DNA of 64,000 nt from Burkholderia sp. HI2500. Lineage in GTDB: Bacteria > Pseudomonadota > Gammaproteobacteria > Burkholderiales > Burkholderiaceae. Location: the NCBI RefSeq assembly GCF_002223055.1, contig NZ_NKFL01000007.1, positions 620,001 to 684,000 of the forward strand, in the 5' to 3' direction. The notes under the pieces were generated by a model. It searched no databases, was not told the origin of the DNA, and was given only the letters and a program-made list of their open reading frames with translations. A program made the position numbers and the translations under genes. This document shows positions 18,278 through 27,181 of the stretch, in pieces. Every line of letters starts with the position of its first letter. Position 1 is the first letter of the stretch.

Positions 18278-20466
18278 CAGTTGTATTTCGCGGTGGCCAG
18301 CACGGTTCGCTCGTTGCCGAACACGCAGACGGCGTACGACTGGCAACCGCTCACATAGCTGCGATCGAACACGTTCGCGACATTCAGCGCGAATCGCCAG
18401 TGCGGCATCTCGTAGTGCAGCGCCAGGTCGACCAGCGTCACGCTCGGCACGGTCAGCGAGTTGTCGGGTGCGCCGGCCGACGCGCTCTGGTAGCGCACGC
18501 CACCGCCGACCCCGAGGCCCGACAGGATACCCGTGCGCCAGGTCCAGTCGGCCCACATCGACGCCATCTGCCGCGGCAGCGGCACCGACACCGGCCAGTG
18601 GTTCAGCGACGCGTCGTTCGCCTGCACGTTCCTGACGTCCTGATACACATACGACGCGACGACCGACAACTCGCGGGTGACCTTGCCGACCGCGCTCAGC
18701 TCGATCCCGCGCGAGCGCACCTTGCCGGTCTGCACGGACGTCGTGCCGGTCGGGTCGAGACTCACCGGTGTCGGCGTCGCGACGTTGGTCTGGTCGATCT
18801 GGTAGACGGCCGCACTCAACAGCAGGTTCTTGCCGGGCGGCTGCCAGCGCAACCCGGCTTCCGTCTGCTTGCCGCGTGTCGGCTTCGGCAAGCCGCCGCC
18901 GACCATCCTCACGCCGATGACGGGATCGAACGACGTCGAATAGCTCACGTACGGCGACAGCCCGGCGTCGCCCTGATAGGTGAGCCCGACGCGCCCGGAG
19001 AACGCACTGACGTCCTGCCGCGCCTGCGTGCCGGCCGTCCGGTCGTCGAACCGCGCATTGACGAAATCCTCGCGGCCGCCGAGCGTCAGCGTCCAGCGCC
19101 GCCAGCGGATCTGGTCCTGCGCATACACGCCGAACGTGTTCATCGCCGTGTACTGGTCGACGTGGCCGAGCGACGTCGGGCCGGAGAAAATCGCGTCCGT
19201 GACGGGCCGGTAGACGGGGTGATACAGGTTGAGCGACGGCGCCAGCGCGAGCCACACGCTGTTGGTCGTCGTCTGCCGGTCATATTGCGCGCCGAGCAGC
19301 AGCGTATGTTCGAGCGGCCCCGTGCCGAAGCGCGCCTGCGCGTGGTTGTCGATGTCGAACCGGCTGTAGTTGAGCTGGAACAGCCCCGCATAACGCATCA
19401 TGTTGGTGCTGCTGCGGGGCACGTAGCCGATACCGAACACCGTCGCGTCGTCGAGCGACAGGTGCGACCAGCGCACGTCCTGGTGCAGCGACCAGATCGC
19501 ATTCACGCGGTGCTCCAGCGCGTAGCCGAGCGACCACTGCTTCTTCCGGTAGTCGTTGAAGCCGGGGGCGCCCATGTAGATGTCCTGCGACAGCCGGCCA
19601 TTCGGGTTCGGCAACACGGTGCCCGACGCCGGTAGGAAGTTCGACGAAATATCGCTGCCGTCCTGCAGGAACGTCGCCGATAGCGTCAGCGACGTATCGG
19701 CGGTCGGCCGCCATCGGAACGACGGCGCCAGCGCGACGCGCCGGTCGCCGTTCGGGCCGGTGACCGCGTTGCCGTCGCGCGCCACGCCGACGAAGCGGTA
19801 CGCATAGCGGCCGTCCGGATCGAGCGTATCGCCGACATCGAGCATGAATTGCTTGCGCGCGTCGTTGCCGATCTGCACGCCGGCTTCGCGGACGCGCTCG
19901 CCGTCGGCGAGCTTCGTGTGCGCGTCGACGATCGCGCCGGGTTCGCCCGCGCCGTACAGCACCGAGGTCGGCCCGCGCAGCACGGCGATCGAGTCGATCG
20001 TGTACGGGTCGACGCGCCAGTTCGCGATCACGGCCGTATTCGGCGCGGCGACGCCGTCGACGTACAGCGTCGGCGTGAAGCCGCGCAGCGCCGCATACCA
20101 GTCGGTGCGGCTGTCGGCGCCGAACGTCGCGAATCCCGGCACGTAGCGCAGCGCCTGGTTCAGGTCGGTCGCGCCGGTCATCTCGATCTGCTGCGCGGTC
20201 ACGAGATTGATCGTTTGCGGGATCTCGGCCACCGGCGTGTCGGTCTTCGTGCCGGCCGTGGTGCGCAGCCCGACGAGCCCGCTCGACGCGCCGTCGGCCT
20301 TCCCGGTCACGTCGATCGTCGGCAGCACGGCCGCCGCCGCGCCGGCCAGCGGCGTGACTGCCGCACCCGATGCCTGCGCGTGTGCGCCGCCCGCCGCCGC
20401 CACGACCCACGCGCTTCCGGCCGCGATCGCCCTCGCGCGTCGCGCCGCACCCGTCCCCGTTACCAT
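18274..20466 (-). CDS. TonB-dependent siderophore receptor
   Basis: A 730-residue outer-membrane ferric-siderophore transporter of the FhuE/FoxA/FpvA group. A signal peptide ends near residue 30 (GGAHA). A TonB-box-like stretch and the plug domain follow (IPQTINLVTAQQIEMTGATDLNQALRYVPG), with the plug motif IAVLRGPTSVLYGAGEPGAIVD. The rest is a beta-barrel ending in the aromatic strand VLATAKYNW. The ATG at 20466 gives a proper signal peptide and has AAGGA just upstream; the open frame extends further but without signal-like sequence. No sigma-FecI pair or Fur box was found beside it, so regulation by the converging response regulator is an inference. The exact siderophore cannot be read from sequence. 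Confidence 0.92.
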   Translation of the reverse strand: MVTGTGAARRARAIAAGSAWVVAAAGGAHAQASGAAVTPLAGAAAAVLPTIDVTGKADGASSGLVGLRTTAGTKTDTPVAEIPQTINLVTAQQIEMTGATDLNQALRYVPGFATFGADSRTDWYAALRGFTPTLYVDGVAAPNTAVIANWRVDPYTIDSIAVLRGPTSVLYGAGEPGAIVDAHTKLADGERVREAGVQIGNDARKQFMLDVGDTLDPDGRYAYRFVGVARDGNAVTGPNGDRRVALAPSFRWRPTADTSLTLSATFLQDGSDISSNFLPASGTVLPNPNGRLSQDIYMGAPGFNDYRKKQWSLGYALEHRVNAIWSLHQDVRWSHLSLDDATVFGIGYVPRSSTNMMRYAGLFQLNYSRFDIDNHAQARFGTGPLEHTLLLGAQYDRQTTTNSVWLALAPSLNLYHPVYRPVTDAIFSGPTSLGHVDQYTAMNTFGVYAQDQIRWRRWTLTLGGREDFVNARFDDRTAGTQARQDVSAFSGRVGLTYQGDAGLSPYVSYSTSFDPVIGVRMVGGGLPKPTRGKQTEAGLRWQPPGKNLLLSAAVYQIDQTNVATPTPVSLDPTGTTSVQTGKVRSRGIELSAVGKVTRELSVVASYVYQDVRNVQANDASLNHWPVSVPLPRQMASMWADWTWRTGILSGLGVGGGVRYQSASAGAPDNSLTVPSVTLVDLALHYEMPHWRFALNVANVFDRSYVSGCQSYAVCVFGNERTVLATAKYNW

Positions 20467-20863
20467 CGTTCCTTGCTCCGTCGTGCTGGTGGCCGATTCG
20501 GCCCGATCGCGGCGCGACGCGCCGTCGGCGTCCGCCCTGTGTTGTCTTCTTGGCGATGCAGGTTGCGCGCGAGTCGGCATGCACTGGCCCATGGCGTCGG
20601 TCGCGAGCGCAGCGATGATACCGGGCGAATAGGGCGCAGTCTCAAAAAAATGCGTCGTCGGCCGGCGCCGGGCAAGGCGGATGAAAGACGGGGACGCTAG
20701 ACTGCGTGCGCGACGGGAAGCGGCCGCGGGCTGCACGGCCCGCGCGCATCAACGGGGTTCGTCGTGCCTGGGCGGCCGCGCGCGTCCTGCGTCGCGAGGT
20801 TGTCCGCCCCCGGTTCGGCTTCCGTGTTTGCCACGTCATCGTCACGTCACCACCGAGGACCGT
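20467..20863. other. Divergent intergenic region, receptor and alginate-lyase genes
   Basis: These 397 bases hold the promoters of the receptor (leftward) and the lyase (rightward). I looked for a Fur-box-like palindrome and saw none that was convincing. No gene is supported here. Confidence 0.5.
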
Positions 20864-21820
20864 ATGCGCCGCCTGTCGACTCGCCCCCTGTTCGCCGCGT
20901 GGCTCGCGGTGAGCGCACTTTGCTGGGCCATGCCGCCGGCCGGCGCCTGTGAGGTCCCGGCGGCCGTCACGACGATCGATCCGCCCGGCTACTATGACGA
21001 CGCCGCCGGCTATGCGCGCGCCGTGAAGCCGATGCGCGATTTCATTTCACGGCTCAATGCGTCGGCGGACAAGGGTGACTGGTCATGCGCGGTGAGCCTG
21101 CTGGAAAGCTGGGCGCGGGCCGACGCGCTGATGGGCCGGATCACCGGTTACCAGGGCGACTACGAGCGCTCCTGGGCCGGCACCGACTTCGCGATGGTGA
21201 TCCTGCGCATGCCGCGCGACGTGCGCGACGCGAACCGCGCCCGGTTCGACGCGATCGATCCGTGGCTCGAACGTATCGCGACCGCCACCCGCGATGCGCA
21301 AGCGATCAACCACCTGCACAACAACCTCGTGTACTGGGCCGGACTCGACCTGATCGCCATCGGCACTGTGACCGGCAACGCGAGCCTCGTCGATTCGGGG
21401 CTGCTGCGGGTACGCGAAGGCATCCGCGACATCGGCCCCGACGGTTCGCTGGCACGGGAAGTCAAACGCGGCAACCGCGCGCTGCACTATCACACGTTCG
21501 CGCTGCTCCCGCTCGTGTTCGCGGCGGAACTCGTGCAGCGGCGCCATATCGATCTCTATCGGGAAAACGACGGCGCGATCGGCCGCCTGGCGAACCTGGT
21601 CATCAACGCGGTCGACGATCCCGCCAGCTTCACGGCCATCACGCCGGTCAGGCAGGACCTGTTTCCGTGGACGTTCCGCGATGAACTGAGCTGGGTCGAG
21701 CCGTACTACGCGCGCTTTCACGACGCGCGGCTGCCGGCGATCATCGCACCGCGCCGCCCGTTCACCGAATGGCGGCTCGGCGGGAATGTGACGGCAGTCT
21801 GGGGCGTGTCGCTGCCGTAG
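20864..21820 (+). CDS. Alginate lyase family protein (PL5-like)
   Basis: A 318-residue periplasmic protein with a signal peptide to about residue 28 (ending AGA before the Cys), then an alpha-helical toroid of the AlgL type. Family blocks visible are WARADALMGRITGYQGDYERSW, HLHNNLVYWAGLD and RGNRALHYHTFALLPLVF. AlgL enzymes cleave polymannuronate in the periplasm. The substrate-binding Arg and Tyr region (RGNRALHYH) is present, but the NNHxYW block reads NNLVYW, so a His thought to be catalytic in PL5 enzymes is Leu here. The enzyme may therefore be inactive or act on another polymer. No alginate operon surrounds it. GAGGA precedes the ATG. Confidence 0.82.
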   Translation: MRRLSTRPLFAAWLAVSALCWAMPPAGACEVPAAVTTIDPPGYYDDAAGYARAVKPMRDFISRLNASADKGDWSCAVSLLESWARADALMGRITGYQGDYERSWAGTDFAMVILRMPRDVRDANRARFDAIDPWLERIATATRDAQAINHLHNNLVYWAGLDLIAIGTVTGNASLVDSGLLRVREGIRDIGPDGSLAREVKRGNRALHYHTFALLPLVFAAELVQRRHIDLYRENDGAIGRLANLVINAVDDPASFTAITPVRQDLFPWTFRDELSWVEPYYARFHDARLPAIIAPRRPFTEWRLGGNVTAVWGVSLP

Positions 21821-21845
21821 CGGGAGCGGCCTGCCGCGTGAACCG

Positions 21846-22871
21846 CTAGGCGCGCCCGCGCCGCATCCTGAGCGTCGCCGACGGCGACTCGCCGAACGCC
21901 CGCTTGTACTCGATCGCGAACCGCCCGAGGTGCGCGAAACCCCATTTCAGCGCGATGTCCGTCACCGACGCGAGCCCCGGCGACGCGTCGGCCAGCAATT
22001 CCTCGCGCACATGTTGCAGCCGCAACTGCCGCACGAAGCCCATCGGCGTGGTGCCGTGGCGATGACGAAAGCCGGCGAACAGCGTGCTCGGGCTGACGCC
22101 GGCGAGTTCGGCGAGCCGTTCGATCGTCAGCGGCTCGTCGAGATGCGCGCGGATGTAGTCCTCGACGCGCCGCACATAGAACGGCGCAATCGCCACCGGC
22201 AGGTGCCGCGTGCCGTTGCGTGCGCTGTTCGGGTGGCCGTGCAGCAGCAGGTTGAGCAGCGTCGATTCGAGCTGCTCGAACGCGAGCGGATGACGCAGCG
22301 GATGCGCGTCCGTCGCGATCGCGCCGGCGAGGATCGGCAGCATCTGCATCAGACACGCGCCCTGCGCCGACGACAGGCTGAATGCCGGCTCGAATTCGAC
22401 CGGCGCGCGCCGGTCGTCGCCGAAATGCCGCTGCGCGTGGCGCTCCATCACTTCGCGCTCGATACGCAGGATGACTTGCGGACATGCGTCGCCCCAGCGC
22501 ATCTTCAGCGGCAGCGTCGGCGAGATCAACGACGCGGTGCCCGGCGACGACACGAAACGCGCCGAGCCGCACTCGATCTCCGCGTCGCCGCGCAACGGGA
22601 TCTGCAACAGGAAGAAGTGCTCGAGCGGCCCGGGCTCGATGCTGACGCCGCCGCCATAATCGAGCAGGTTCAACGACAGGTTGCCCCAGCGCGCGTGATG
22701 CATGCAGCTGTGCAGCGCGCGCGATTCGCCGGTCGGCGTGAGCCGGTGCGGCTTGAAGACGTCGGCCACGCGTGCGCGCACCTCGTCGACGTCGTTCGAC
22801 TGCAGCAGCAGGTTGTCGTGATTGAAACAGGCCGTATCCGGCAACCAGCCTGTTCCGGAAAATTGCGCCAT
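21846..22871 (-). CDS. iifR: AraC family activator of the indole-degradation operon
   Basis: A 341-residue transcription factor. Residues 1-220 form an AraC-binding-like ligand domain (ligand_binding_2 type, as in aromatic-degradation regulators), and the last 110 residues carry two helix-turn-helix units (EPLTIERLAELAGVSPSTLFAGFRHRHG and SVTDIALKWGFAHLGRFAIEYKRAFG). It is divergent from iifA with 353 bases between, the arrangement of the iif locus described in Acinetobacter. The ATG at 22871 has GGGAG seven bases upstream. Two pairs of direct repeats with 20-base spacing in the shared promoter region are good candidate binding sites. The symbol rests on context rather than on a specific motif. 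Confidence 0.8.
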   Translation of the reverse strand: MAQFSGTGWLPDTACFNHDNLLLQSNDVDEVRARVADVFKPHRLTPTGESRALHSCMHHARWGNLSLNLLDYGGGVSIEPGPLEHFFLLQIPLRGDAEIECGSARFVSSPGTASLISPTLPLKMRWGDACPQVILRIEREVMERHAQRHFGDDRRAPVEFEPAFSLSSAQGACLMQMLPILAGAIATDAHPLRHPLAFEQLESTLLNLLLHGHPNSARNGTRHLPVAIAPFYVRRVEDYIRAHLDEPLTIERLAELAGVSPSTLFAGFRHRHGTTPMGFVRQLRLQHVREELLADASPGLASVTDIALKWGFAHLGRFAIEYKRAFGESPSATLRMRRGRA

Positions 22872-22944
22872 CGCTGTTCTCCCGTCATGCTCCATTGCAC
22901 TCGCGCCGTGCATGCATTCCCGATGTGGGGGCATCCGCCGCACG

Positions 22945-22971
22945 ATCCGGATAGCGCCCGGAGTATCCGGA
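22945..22971. promoter_or_regulatory. Candidate AraC-type operator near iifR (two ATCCGGA copies)
   Basis: atccgga occurs at 22945-22951 and again at 22965-22971, exactly 20 bases apart, 74-100 bases upstream of the iifR ATG. AraC-family activators commonly bind direct repeats about two helix turns apart. On the minus strand the half-site reads TCCGGAT, related to the GCGGATA pair on the iifA side. Confidence 0.5.
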
Positions 22972-23133
22972 CAGTCCGGCCGCCCAAGCGCGCAAGTCCT
23001 GCATACATGACGCAAGAAGCGGGCCGTTCGCGCATCGTAGAAAACTGTGCGGGGCTTCCGCATCCGCACATACCCGCAGTCAGCCGCGCGCCCGCCCATG
23101 CGCGGCGGCCGGTGCAACAGGTTTCCGGAATTC

Positions 23134-23160
23134 GCGGATATCGGCCGAAGAAAGCGGATA
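23134..23160. promoter_or_regulatory. Candidate AraC-type operator near iifA (two GCGGATA copies)
   Basis: gcggata occurs at 23134-23140 and 23154-23160, again 20 bases apart, ending 65 bases before the iifA ATG, where an activator site next to the -35 region would lie. The rest of this 353-base divergent region also holds a gccgcgc/gcgcggc dyad at about 23081-23105. Confidence 0.5.
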
Positions 23161-23224
23161 GAAGTGCCCATTTCGTCCGCCAATACTGGGTCCGTCGCAG
23201 CAAAAAACTGGAATGGAGGGACAT

Positions 23225-24472
23225 ATGCAAGGACGTCACATCGAGATTCCGTCGCCGGACGGCGGCACGTTTCGCGCCTACCTGAGCACGCCGGCCGGCG
23301 GCAAGGGACCGGGCATCGTGCTGTGCCACGAGATCTTCGGCGCGAACGCGACGATGCGGGAAGCAGCCGACTACTACGCGGAGGAAGGCTATACGGTGCT
23401 CGTGCCCGACCTGTTCTGGCGCCAGGCGCCGGGGATCGAACTCGGCTATGCGGGAGCGGATGCCGAACGCGCAATGGCCCTTTACCGCGAATACGACGAG
23501 AACAAGGGTGTCGAGGATGTTGGCGCCACGCTGGCCGTGCTCAGGCAGCTTCCCGAATGCACGGGCGGAACCGGCGTGCTCGGCTACTGTCTCGGCGGCA
23601 AGCTCGCGTATCTCGCCGCGTGCCGGCTGCCGGACGTGGCCGCGGCGGTCAGCTACTACGGCGTCGGCATCGAGCACGCGCTCGACGAGGCGTCGCACCT
23701 GCACGGCCGGCTCGTGCTGCAGATCGCGGGGCAGGACCGCTTCTGCCCGCCCGACGCGCAGCAGCGCATTGCTGGAGCGCTGGCCGGGCGCGACGGCGTC
23801 GAAGTGTACGTGTATCCCGGGGTCGATCACGCGTTCGCACGCGCCGGCGGCGATCATTTCGACAAGGCCGCCGCGAGCATGGCCCATCAGCGCGCGATCG
23901 CCGCGTTCCGTGCCGCGCTCGGCCCGCACTACGATCTGTCCACACTGTGGGAAGCGCATCTCCAACATGAATTCGACACGCGCAACGTCGATGCCACGAT
24001 GGCGACGATGGTTGCCGAACCGTACGTCAACCATATTCCGACGCTGACGGGCGGCGTCGGCTACGACGAGCTCAAGCGCTTCTACACGCATCACTTCGTG
24101 CATGCGAATCCGCCGGACACGACGATCACGCCGATCTCGCGCACGGTCGGCGCGAGCCAGATCGTCGACGAGCTGCTGTTCTGCTTCACGCACACCACCG
24201 AGATCGACTGGATGCTGCCGGGCGTCGCGCCGACCGGCAAGCGCGTCGAGATTCCGCTCGTCGCGATCGTCAAGTTTCGCGGCGACAAGCTCTATCACGA
24301 GCACATCTACTGGGACCAGGCGAGCGTGCTCGTGCAGGTCGGCCTGCTCGATCCGGCCGGCCTGCCGGTCGCGGGCGTTGAAACGGCCCGCAAGCTGCTC
24401 GACGAAACCGTGCCGTCGAACGGGCTGATGCGCCGCTGGCAGGACAGCGAGCCGTCGTCGGGCACGCATTGA
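23225..24472 (+). CDS. iifA: IifA-like alpha/beta-hydrolase with SnoaL-like C-terminal domain
   Basis: A 415-residue cytoplasmic two-domain protein. Residues 1-235 are a dienelactone-hydrolase fold with an intact Cys-Asp-His triad: Cys122 in GYCLGG, Asp171 in AGQDRFCPP and His202 in GVDHAFA. Residues 240-400 resemble a SnoaL/NTF2-like domain (HTTEIDWMLPG, VEIPLVAIVKFRGDKLYHEHIYWDQ). In the indole pathway of Acinetobacter O153, IifA converts 3-hydroxyindolin-2-one to anthranilate and behaves like a cofactor-independent oxygenase; this is the matching first gene of the operon. The ATG at 23225 has GGAGGG six bases upstream, better placed than the in-frame ATG at 23213. The iifB gene follows after 41 bases. 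Confidence 0.85.
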   Translation: MQGRHIEIPSPDGGTFRAYLSTPAGGKGPGIVLCHEIFGANATMREAADYYAEEGYTVLVPDLFWRQAPGIELGYAGADAERAMALYREYDENKGVEDVGATLAVLRQLPECTGGTGVLGYCLGGKLAYLAACRLPDVAAAVSYYGVGIEHALDEASHLHGRLVLQIAGQDRFCPPDAQQRIAGALAGRDGVEVYVYPGVDHAFARAGGDHFDKAAASMAHQRAIAAFRAALGPHYDLSTLWEAHLQHEFDTRNVDATMATMVAEPYVNHIPTLTGGVGYDELKRFYTHHFVHANPPDTTITPISRTVGASQIVDELLFCFTHTTEIDWMLPGVAPTGKRVEIPLVAIVKFRGDKLYHEHIYWDQASVLVQVGLLDPAGLPVAGVETARKLLDETVPSNGLMRRWQDSEPSSGTH

Positions 24473-24513
24473 CACAACACCTTCCCCCACACAACGATTT
24501 CCGGAGACACCCC

Positions 24514-25302
24514 ATGACTGCCCTTGCTGGCAAAGTCGCGATCGTCACCGGCGGCGCCACGCTGATCGGCGCCGCGGTCGCGCAGGACCTGAGCCGCGCC
24601 GGTGCGTGCGTCGCGATCCTCGATCTCGATGCGGAGAACGGCGCGCGCGTGGCCGACTCGCTCGGCGAACGGGCGATGTTCGTCGCGCTCGACATCACCG
24701 ACGATCGCGCGATCGAGCATGCGGTCGCGGCCATCGTCGAGCGGTTCGGCGCGATCGACGTGCTCGTCAACCTCGCGTGCAGCTACGTCGACAACGGCAT
24801 CCAGGCGACCCGCAACGACTGGCTCGCCGCGATGGACGTCAACGTCGTGTCGGCGGCGATGCTCGCCAAGGCCGTGCATCCGCAGATGGTCCGGCGCGGC
24901 GGCGGCGCGATCGTGAACTTCAGCTCGATCTCGGCCCAGTGCGCGCAAACCGGCCGCTGGCTGTACCCGACATCGAAGGCGGCGATCCGCCAGCTCACGC
25001 GCAGCATGGCGATGGATCTCGCGCCCGACCGCATTCGCGTCAACTCGGTGTCGCCGGGCTGGACGTGGTCGCGCGTGATGGACGAGCTGACGCACGGCGA
25101 CCGCGCGAAGACCGATCGCGTCGCCGCGCCGTTCCACCTGCTCGGCCGGGTCGGCGATCCGTCCGAGGTCGCGCAGGTCGTGACGTTCCTGTGCAGCGAC
25201 GCGGCGAGCTTCGTGACCGGCGCCGACTACGCGGTGGATGGCGGCTATGCCGCGATGGGCCCTGAACAGGCGGTGCCAGCCATTCCGCGTCTCGCGGAGT
25301 GA
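24514..25302 (+). CDS. iifB: Short-chain dehydrogenase of the indole pathway
   Basis: A 262-residue cytoplasmic SDR. The cofactor loop TGGATLIG is at 12-19, Ser138 lies in NFSSIS, and Tyr151 and Lys155 form YPTSK. Asp37 after the second strand (AILDLD) points to NAD rather than NADP. In the iif pathway the dehydrogenase oxidises the indole dihydrodiol made by the monooxygenase to 3-hydroxyindolin-2-one and so prevents indigo formation. The ATG at 24514 follows a CGGAGA ribosome site. It sits between iifA and iifC in one transcription unit. Confidence 0.88.
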   Translation: MTALAGKVAIVTGGATLIGAAVAQDLSRAGACVAILDLDAENGARVADSLGERAMFVALDITDDRAIEHAVAAIVERFGAIDVLVNLACSYVDNGIQATRNDWLAAMDVNVVSAAMLAKAVHPQMVRRGGGAIVNFSSISAQCAQTGRWLYPTSKAAIRQLTRSMAMDLAPDRIRVNSVSPGWTWSRVMDELTHGDRAKTDRVAAPFHLLGRVGDPSEVAQVVTFLCSDAASFVTGADYAVDGGYAAMGPEQAVPAIPRLAE

Positions 25303-25372
25303 CGGTTCCTCAGCACCGCTTCCCGCCATCGTTTTGATCCCGGCCGGCATTCGGCCAACCAAGGACAACCTC

Positions 25373-26611
25373 ATGAGACGCATCGCCATCGTCGGCGCCG
25401 GCCAGTCCGGCCTGCAACTCGCCTTCGCCCTGCTCGACCAGGGCTACCACGTCACGCTCGCGACCAACCGCGACGCCGAACAGATTCGCACCGGCAAGGT
25501 CATGTCGAGCCAGTGCATGTTCCACACGTCATTGCAGATCGAGCGCGATCTCGGCCTGAACACGTGGGAGGAAGCGTGCCCGTCCGTCGAAGGGATCGGC
25601 ATCGCGGTGCCGCATCCGGACGGCAACGGCCGCAAGGTGATCGACTGGTCGTCCCGGCTGACGCGCTACGCGCAGTCGGTCGACCAGCGCGTGAAGATGG
25701 CCGACTGGCTCGACCGCGTGAAGCGCCGGGGCGCGGACGTGCGCATTGCCGACATCGGCGTGCCCGAACTCGAGGAGCTCGCACGCAGCCACGACCTCGT
25801 GCTGCTCGCGGCCGGCAAGGGCGAGATCGTCAACCTGCTCGGCCGCGACGACACGCGCAGCGCGTTCGACCGCCCGCAACGCGCGCTGGCCCTCACCTAC
25901 GTGAAAGGGATGACGCCGAGCCAGCCGTATTCGCGCGTGCGCTTCAACCTGCTGCCGGGCATCGGCGAGTACTTCGTGTTTCCCGCGCTGACCACGACGG
26001 GCCCGTGCGAAATCATGGTGTTCGAAGGCATTCCGGGCGGCCCGCTCGACTGCTGGGCCGACGTGAAGACGCCCGACCAGCATCTGGACCGGAGCCTGTC
26101 GTTCCTGCAGCAGTACGTACCGTGGGAATTCGAGCGCTGCCGCGACGTCGAGCTCACCGATCCGAACGGCACGCTCGCCGGACGCTTCACGCCGACGGTG
26201 CGCAAGCCGTTCTTCCGGTTGCCGTCGGGCCGCACGGTGTTCGGGATGGCCGACGCGGTGGTCGTCAACGATCCGATCACCGGCCAGGGATCGAACAACG
26301 CCGCGAAATGCGCGAACGCGTATTTCGACGCGATCGTCGCACGCGATGCCGCGCCGTTCGGCGAAGACTGGATGCAGCAGACCTTCGAAGGGTACTGGGC
26401 GTATGCGCAGCACGTCGTGCGCTGGACCAACTCGCTGCTCACGCCACCGCCGCCGCACATCCTCGAACTGCTCGGCGCGGCCGGCCGGTTGCCGTCGCTC
26501 GCCGCGGCGATCGTCGACGGCTTCGACGATCCGCGCCGGTTCTCGCCGTGGTGGTTCGAGCCGTCGGCCTGCGCGGCGATGATCCGCGAACACAGCGTAC
26601 GCACGGAGTGA
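25373..26611 (+). CDS. iifC: Indole/styrene monooxygenase, StyA-type FAD-dependent oxygenase
   Basis: A 412-residue flavoprotein monooxygenase of the two-component styrene monooxygenase family (StyA is about 415 residues). The FAD-binding GAGQSG is at 8-13, near an IAIVGAG start. Family regions include KVMSSQCMFHTSLQIERDLGLN and NDPITGQGSNNAAKCANAY. The enzyme takes reduced FAD from its partner reductase and epoxidises or dihydroxylates the indole C2-C3 bond in the cytoplasm. The next gene, starting five bases after this stop, encodes that reductase. Context with iifA and iifB favours indole over styrene as the physiological substrate. Confidence 0.9.
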   Translation: MRRIAIVGAGQSGLQLAFALLDQGYHVTLATNRDAEQIRTGKVMSSQCMFHTSLQIERDLGLNTWEEACPSVEGIGIAVPHPDGNGRKVIDWSSRLTRYAQSVDQRVKMADWLDRVKRRGADVRIADIGVPELEELARSHDLVLLAAGKGEIVNLLGRDDTRSAFDRPQRALALTYVKGMTPSQPYSRVRFNLLPGIGEYFVFPALTTTGPCEIMVFEGIPGGPLDCWADVKTPDQHLDRSLSFLQQYVPWEFERCRDVELTDPNGTLAGRFTPTVRKPFFRLPSGRTVFGMADAVVVNDPITGQGSNNAAKCANAYFDAIVARDAAPFGEDWMQQTFEGYWAYAQHVVRWTNSLLTPPPPHILELLGAAGRLPSLAAAIVDGFDDPRRFSPWWFEPSACAAMIREHSVRTE

Positions 26612-26616
26612 CCGAC

Positions 26617-27144
26617 ATGGAAACGACCACTACCGATCGCCCGGCCCTCGACCCGCTGCAGTTGCGCACCGCGTTCGGGCAATTCCCGACCGGCGTGACC
26701 GTGATCACCACGTGCGCGGCCGACGGACGCAAGGTGGGCCTCACCGCCAATTCGTTCTCGTCGCTGTCGCTCGATCCGCCGCTCGTGCTGTGGAGCCTGC
26801 GCAAGGTCGCGCCGAGCCGCCCGGATTTCGTCGCGGCCACCCATTTCGCGATCAACATCCTCGCGCACGACCAGATCGAGCTGTCGCGCCGCTTCGCGAC
26901 GCCCAGCGCCGACAAGTTCGACGGCGTGCTTCACGTCGATTCGGAAACCGGCGGCGTGCCCTGCCTCGACGGCGCGAGCGCGCGCTTCGTGTGCCGCAAC
27001 GTCGGCCATTACGAAGGCGGCGATCACCTGCTCTTCATCGGCCAGATCGAACAGTTCGACACGTTCGGCCGTGCGCCGCTGGTGTTCCATGCGGGCCAGT
27101 ATCGCGCGATCGCCGATCATCCCGATCTTTTTCGCGCCATTTGA
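26617..27144 (+). CDS. iifD: Flavin reductase partner of IifC
   Basis: A 175-residue NAD(P)H:flavin oxidoreductase of the StyB/HpaC class. Typical blocks are LRTAFGQFPTGVTVITT, GLTANSFSSLSLDPPLVLWSL, FAINILAHDQIELSRRFA and the C-terminal GQYRAI. It supplies free reduced flavin to IifC. It overlaps no gene but starts five bases after iifC and is surely cotranscribed. A 37-base gap with a strong AGGAGGTGG site leads to the channel gene. Confidence 0.92.
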   Translation: METTTTDRPALDPLQLRTAFGQFPTGVTVITTCAADGRKVGLTANSFSSLSLDPPLVLWSLRKVAPSRPDFVAATHFAINILAHDQIELSRRFATPSADKFDGVLHVDSETGGVPCLDGASARFVCRNVGHYEGGDHLLFIGQIEQFDTFGRAPLVFHAGQYRAIADHPDLFRAI

Positions 27145-27181
27145 TTAGTTATACAAATAAATATTCCAGGAGGTGGTGAAC

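Noticed and set aside
20467..20863. Fur box before the siderophore receptor
   Set aside because: No stretch approached the GATAATGATAATCATTATC pattern well enough to report.
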